64,000 nt of DNA from assembly GCF_002575655.3 (NCBI RefSeq), contig NC_053035.3:95381322-95445321 (forward strand). The letters run 5' to 3'. Shown piece by piece: positions 61,852 to 64,000 of the stretch (position 1 is its first letter; every line of letters begins with the position of its first letter). Origin of the DNA: Aegilops tauschii subsp. strangulata (lineage: Eukaryota > Streptophyta > Magnoliopsida > Poales > Poaceae). A model generated the notes under the pieces. That model was not told the DNA's origin, searched no databases, and was given only the letters and a program-made list of their open reading frames with translations. A program made the position numbers and the translations under genes.

Positions 61852-64000
61852 CTACATCTTGCAACGGGCGAACGCCATACGAGCACCCTCAATACAGGCC
61901 GATCGCTTGACGATATCCGGCCGAGGACAGGCGTCCACCATCCGCCTCACGAGTCCGAAGTAGCTGCTGGGCATAGCTTCAGATGGCCATAGCCGGATTA
62001 TCAAATCCTTCATGGCTAGTTTGGCCACCCTATGCAACTCCACCAGCTGTTTCAGCTGATCAATGAAGGGCACGGGATGCTCTGGTGCAAGATATTGCGA
62101 CCAGAATAGCTTCTCCGTAGAGCTCCCTTCTTCGGCTCGGAAGAACTCCGCGGCGTCGGACACACTTCGCGGCAAATCAGCAAAAGCACCTGGAGAACTC
62201 CGAACCCGGGTTAGTAAAAGATACTTCCTCCTCGCATATATGCTTTGCATACTGAATGCCTTACCCGCCGCGATCTTCCTCGCCTCTTGGATCTCTCGGA
62301 GGGCGCCCTGGGCCTCATTCTGAGCCTTCTCCGTGCTCTGACGAGCCTGGGAAAGTTCGGCCTCTTTAGCCGACGCGTCATGCTCCAAGGTCTCGCACTT
62401 CTTCACCGCGTCATGGAGCTCTTGTTGGACCTCGTTGACCCGGGCCTTGAGCTTCTTACGGGCAGCCTGCTCCCTGACGGCCTTCCCCTCGGCCTCGCCC
62501 AAGGCCTTTTTCAGGGCCTCGACCTCGGTCGTCGCTCCTATTTATATCAAGACACTTTGGTCAATATATAACATCCTGCTCTTTCCGAATGCTTCTTGGG
62601 TTATTACATACCTTGATTCTCCTGGAGCTGCTTCTTTACCTGGCCGAGCTCCTCCTCGGCCTTCTCCAGTCTCTGCTTAAGTTCGGAGACTTTGGCAGCA
62701 TGTGAGGTCGCAGACAGCAGCGATGCCTGCATGATTATTCCCGACAAATTTACTTAGTTTCCTACAAGCAAGGAATTGACCCCCTGTCTGGCTTTTCTTT
62801 CTGAACACCGGACAGTGTCTCAGGGGCTACTGACTATATCGGGATTTTTTGCATCGCCTAACTCAAAACCTGTCAGCAAGCTGCTACAGGCTTCGGTCAG
62901 CCCGTTCTTGGCGGACTGAACCCTCTCGATCACCGTACCCATAAGGATACGGTGCTCATCCACAATGGAGGCGCCTCGAAGCGCCTCCATCAGATTATCC
63001 GGTGCCCTAGGTTGGACTGGGGCCACCGATGGAATGGGCGCACCCCCTCTTTCAAAGGAGGTCGCTCGCCGGATTCTGGAGCCGTACGGGTCTCCGTAAT
63101 CATATTTGGCTGAGGGCCGAACTGAATACGGCCCTCCTCGCCAGTCTTCGTGGGGATTTGCTCCCCCATGTGTCCGGCGGTGGAGGTTTCGCCCTCTGGC
63201 GCCCCCTTGACAGCGTCCAGAGCCTCTCCTTGGCTTGGAGTGGTCCTTCGGGACAACACCTCGGCGTCGTCCATGGCCCTGGGAGAGTGAGCGGTCGGCG
63301 GCGACATGCTGGCCATCTCCTTGGAGTCCAGCGAACCTCTTGACGAGGATCGCTGGAAGCTATCATGGGCCGGGCTGAAATAACACAACTAACCATGTTA
63401 ATACAATGAGGAGAAGAGGTTGGATATATGGATATCCATGAATCATAGTACTTACGATGCGGGCTGAGGCTTAGCTCGGGAGCGGCGCTCCGGACTACTG
63501 TCGACATCCCATACGGAGTTATCCGCAAAGGAGCCCTTCCTCCTCTTGGGCGCCCCACCTCCAGATTCATGGAAGCCGCCCTCTTCTCCCTCCCCTCGTC
63601 ACGGGGAGGGATCTCCTCCTCCTCCTCCTCCTCCTCCTCATCGTCGTCCTCAGGGACGGAGGAACGGGTCTCTTCGTCTTCGGACGTTACGTCCGAAGTA
63701 CCCTTGCGACGGGGGCCACCTTTGGCCCCCTTGGCCTTCTTCTTGGCCTTCTTCTCCGGCGCCGGCACCAGCATCTTCGCCAATCACGGGATGATTGGTT
63801 CTTCAGGCAGCGGTGCCAGACACTGGATCCGCTTCGCCCTCTCCATCCAGTCCTGGAGAAGGAATGATGATAAAAGCTCAAACATCACCCTTGAAGCAAG
63901 CAAGTAGGGGATGAATTAAAAATAACATACCTCGCTGGCGAGGTGGTTAATATCGTGCCCGTGGTCCGAATCCGTGGCCGGCGGTTTCTCATTGCCCTTA
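61852..64000 (-). pseudogene. Antisense gene of gypsy element (d), exons 6 to 1 (partial)
   Basis: Minus-strand exons inferred by comparison with copy (b): exon 1 end 64000-63931, exon 2 63852-63456, exon 3 63374-62862, exon 4 62726-62612, exon 5 62537-62265 and exon 6 62189-61852. The introns are 74-135 bp. Four have GT and AG; the third donor has changed from GT to TT. Exon 4 is 115 bp in both copies. Damage includes a TGA at 63786-63784 and a one-base deletion in exon 2, near 63565. The acidic stretch (EDDDEEEEEEEEE) is at about 63650-63610. Exon 5 and 6 blocks (ALKKALGEAEGKA; LIIRLWPSEAMPSSYFG) are intact. The role is unknown, as for copy (b). Confidence 0.72.

Larger units (their letters stand above)
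56636..64000 (+). mobile_element. Gypsy-type LTR element (d), cut by the window edge
   Basis: LTR D, leader start TTGGTGCTTTCATTGAGAG (57116), gag-protease (57163-60408), spacer (60409-61851) and the antisense gene (61852 to beyond 64000). It has the least damaged gag-protease in the window. The 3' LTR lies outside. Confidence 0.9.

Overview
The window is nuclear DNA of a grass of the wheat tribe (Triticeae: wheat, barley, rye or a goatgrass). The evidence is a plant-type 40S ribosomal protein S4 gene with introns, GC-rich monocot-style genes, and several copia elements with BARE-1/WIS-2/Angela-type LTRs (about 1.7 kb, starting TGTTGGAAATATGCCCTAGA and ending GTTCCCCAACA), nested in one another in the usual Triticeae way. 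Nothing bacterial, organellar or CRISPR-like was seen.

Layout. 1-10806 is a nest of retrotransposons. An antisense BARE/Angela element (3623-10806) is interrupted by the end of a plus-strand BARE LTR (3552-3622). That fragment adjoins a gypsy-type element (a) (1-3551), which in turn carries a solo LTR (575-2268). 10807-23700 is a gene island with three genes: an intronless RING-H2 protein gene (11938-13332, +), an intronless PCC13-62-like desiccation-related (ferritin-like) protein gene (18799-19770, +), and RPS4 in five coding exons (21562-23437, -). Small DNA transposons and repeats lie between them: a Stowaway MITE, a long inverted-repeat element, palindromic repeats, a Helitron-like 3' end and a Tourist-like element. 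23858-25805 holds LINE remnants. 25806-64000 is a second nest, built mainly on gypsy-type element (c), whose 5' LTR begins at 26330. Three elements have inserted into (c): a BARE/Angela copia (26531-35136, TSD ctccg), an antisense gypsy element of the same family (b, 35820-44841), and an antisense Athila-like element without coding capacity (46949-54049, TSD gccgc). A further family member (d) begins with the LTR at 56636 and runs off the right edge.

The most notable content is the gypsy family (a-d). The copies that show the gag-protease region (b, c, d) encode gag plus an aspartic protease but no reverse transcriptase, RNase H or integrase; a conserved non-coding spacer of about 1.1-1.4 kb stands where those domains would be. 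Between the spacer and the 3' LTR the family carries a gene on the opposite strand (a PF04195-like 'putative gypsy type transposon' domain, an acidic linker and a predicted coiled coil). In copies (b) and (d) this gene shows the same exon-intron layout, with GT..AG introns of 70-150 bp at matching positions, and copies (a) and (b) share a TATA box upstream of it. Extra antisense ORFs are known from Tat-lineage gypsy elements. A conserved multi-exon structure in a family lacking pol is the observation I would follow first.

LTR comparisons by eye give a relative order: (b) about 3.2% and the Athila-like element about 2.6% LTR divergence, and the copia element in (c) about 0.8%. These are manual counts, not alignments. 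TE family names are from memory of the characteristic termini; the superfamily calls are firmer than the family names.
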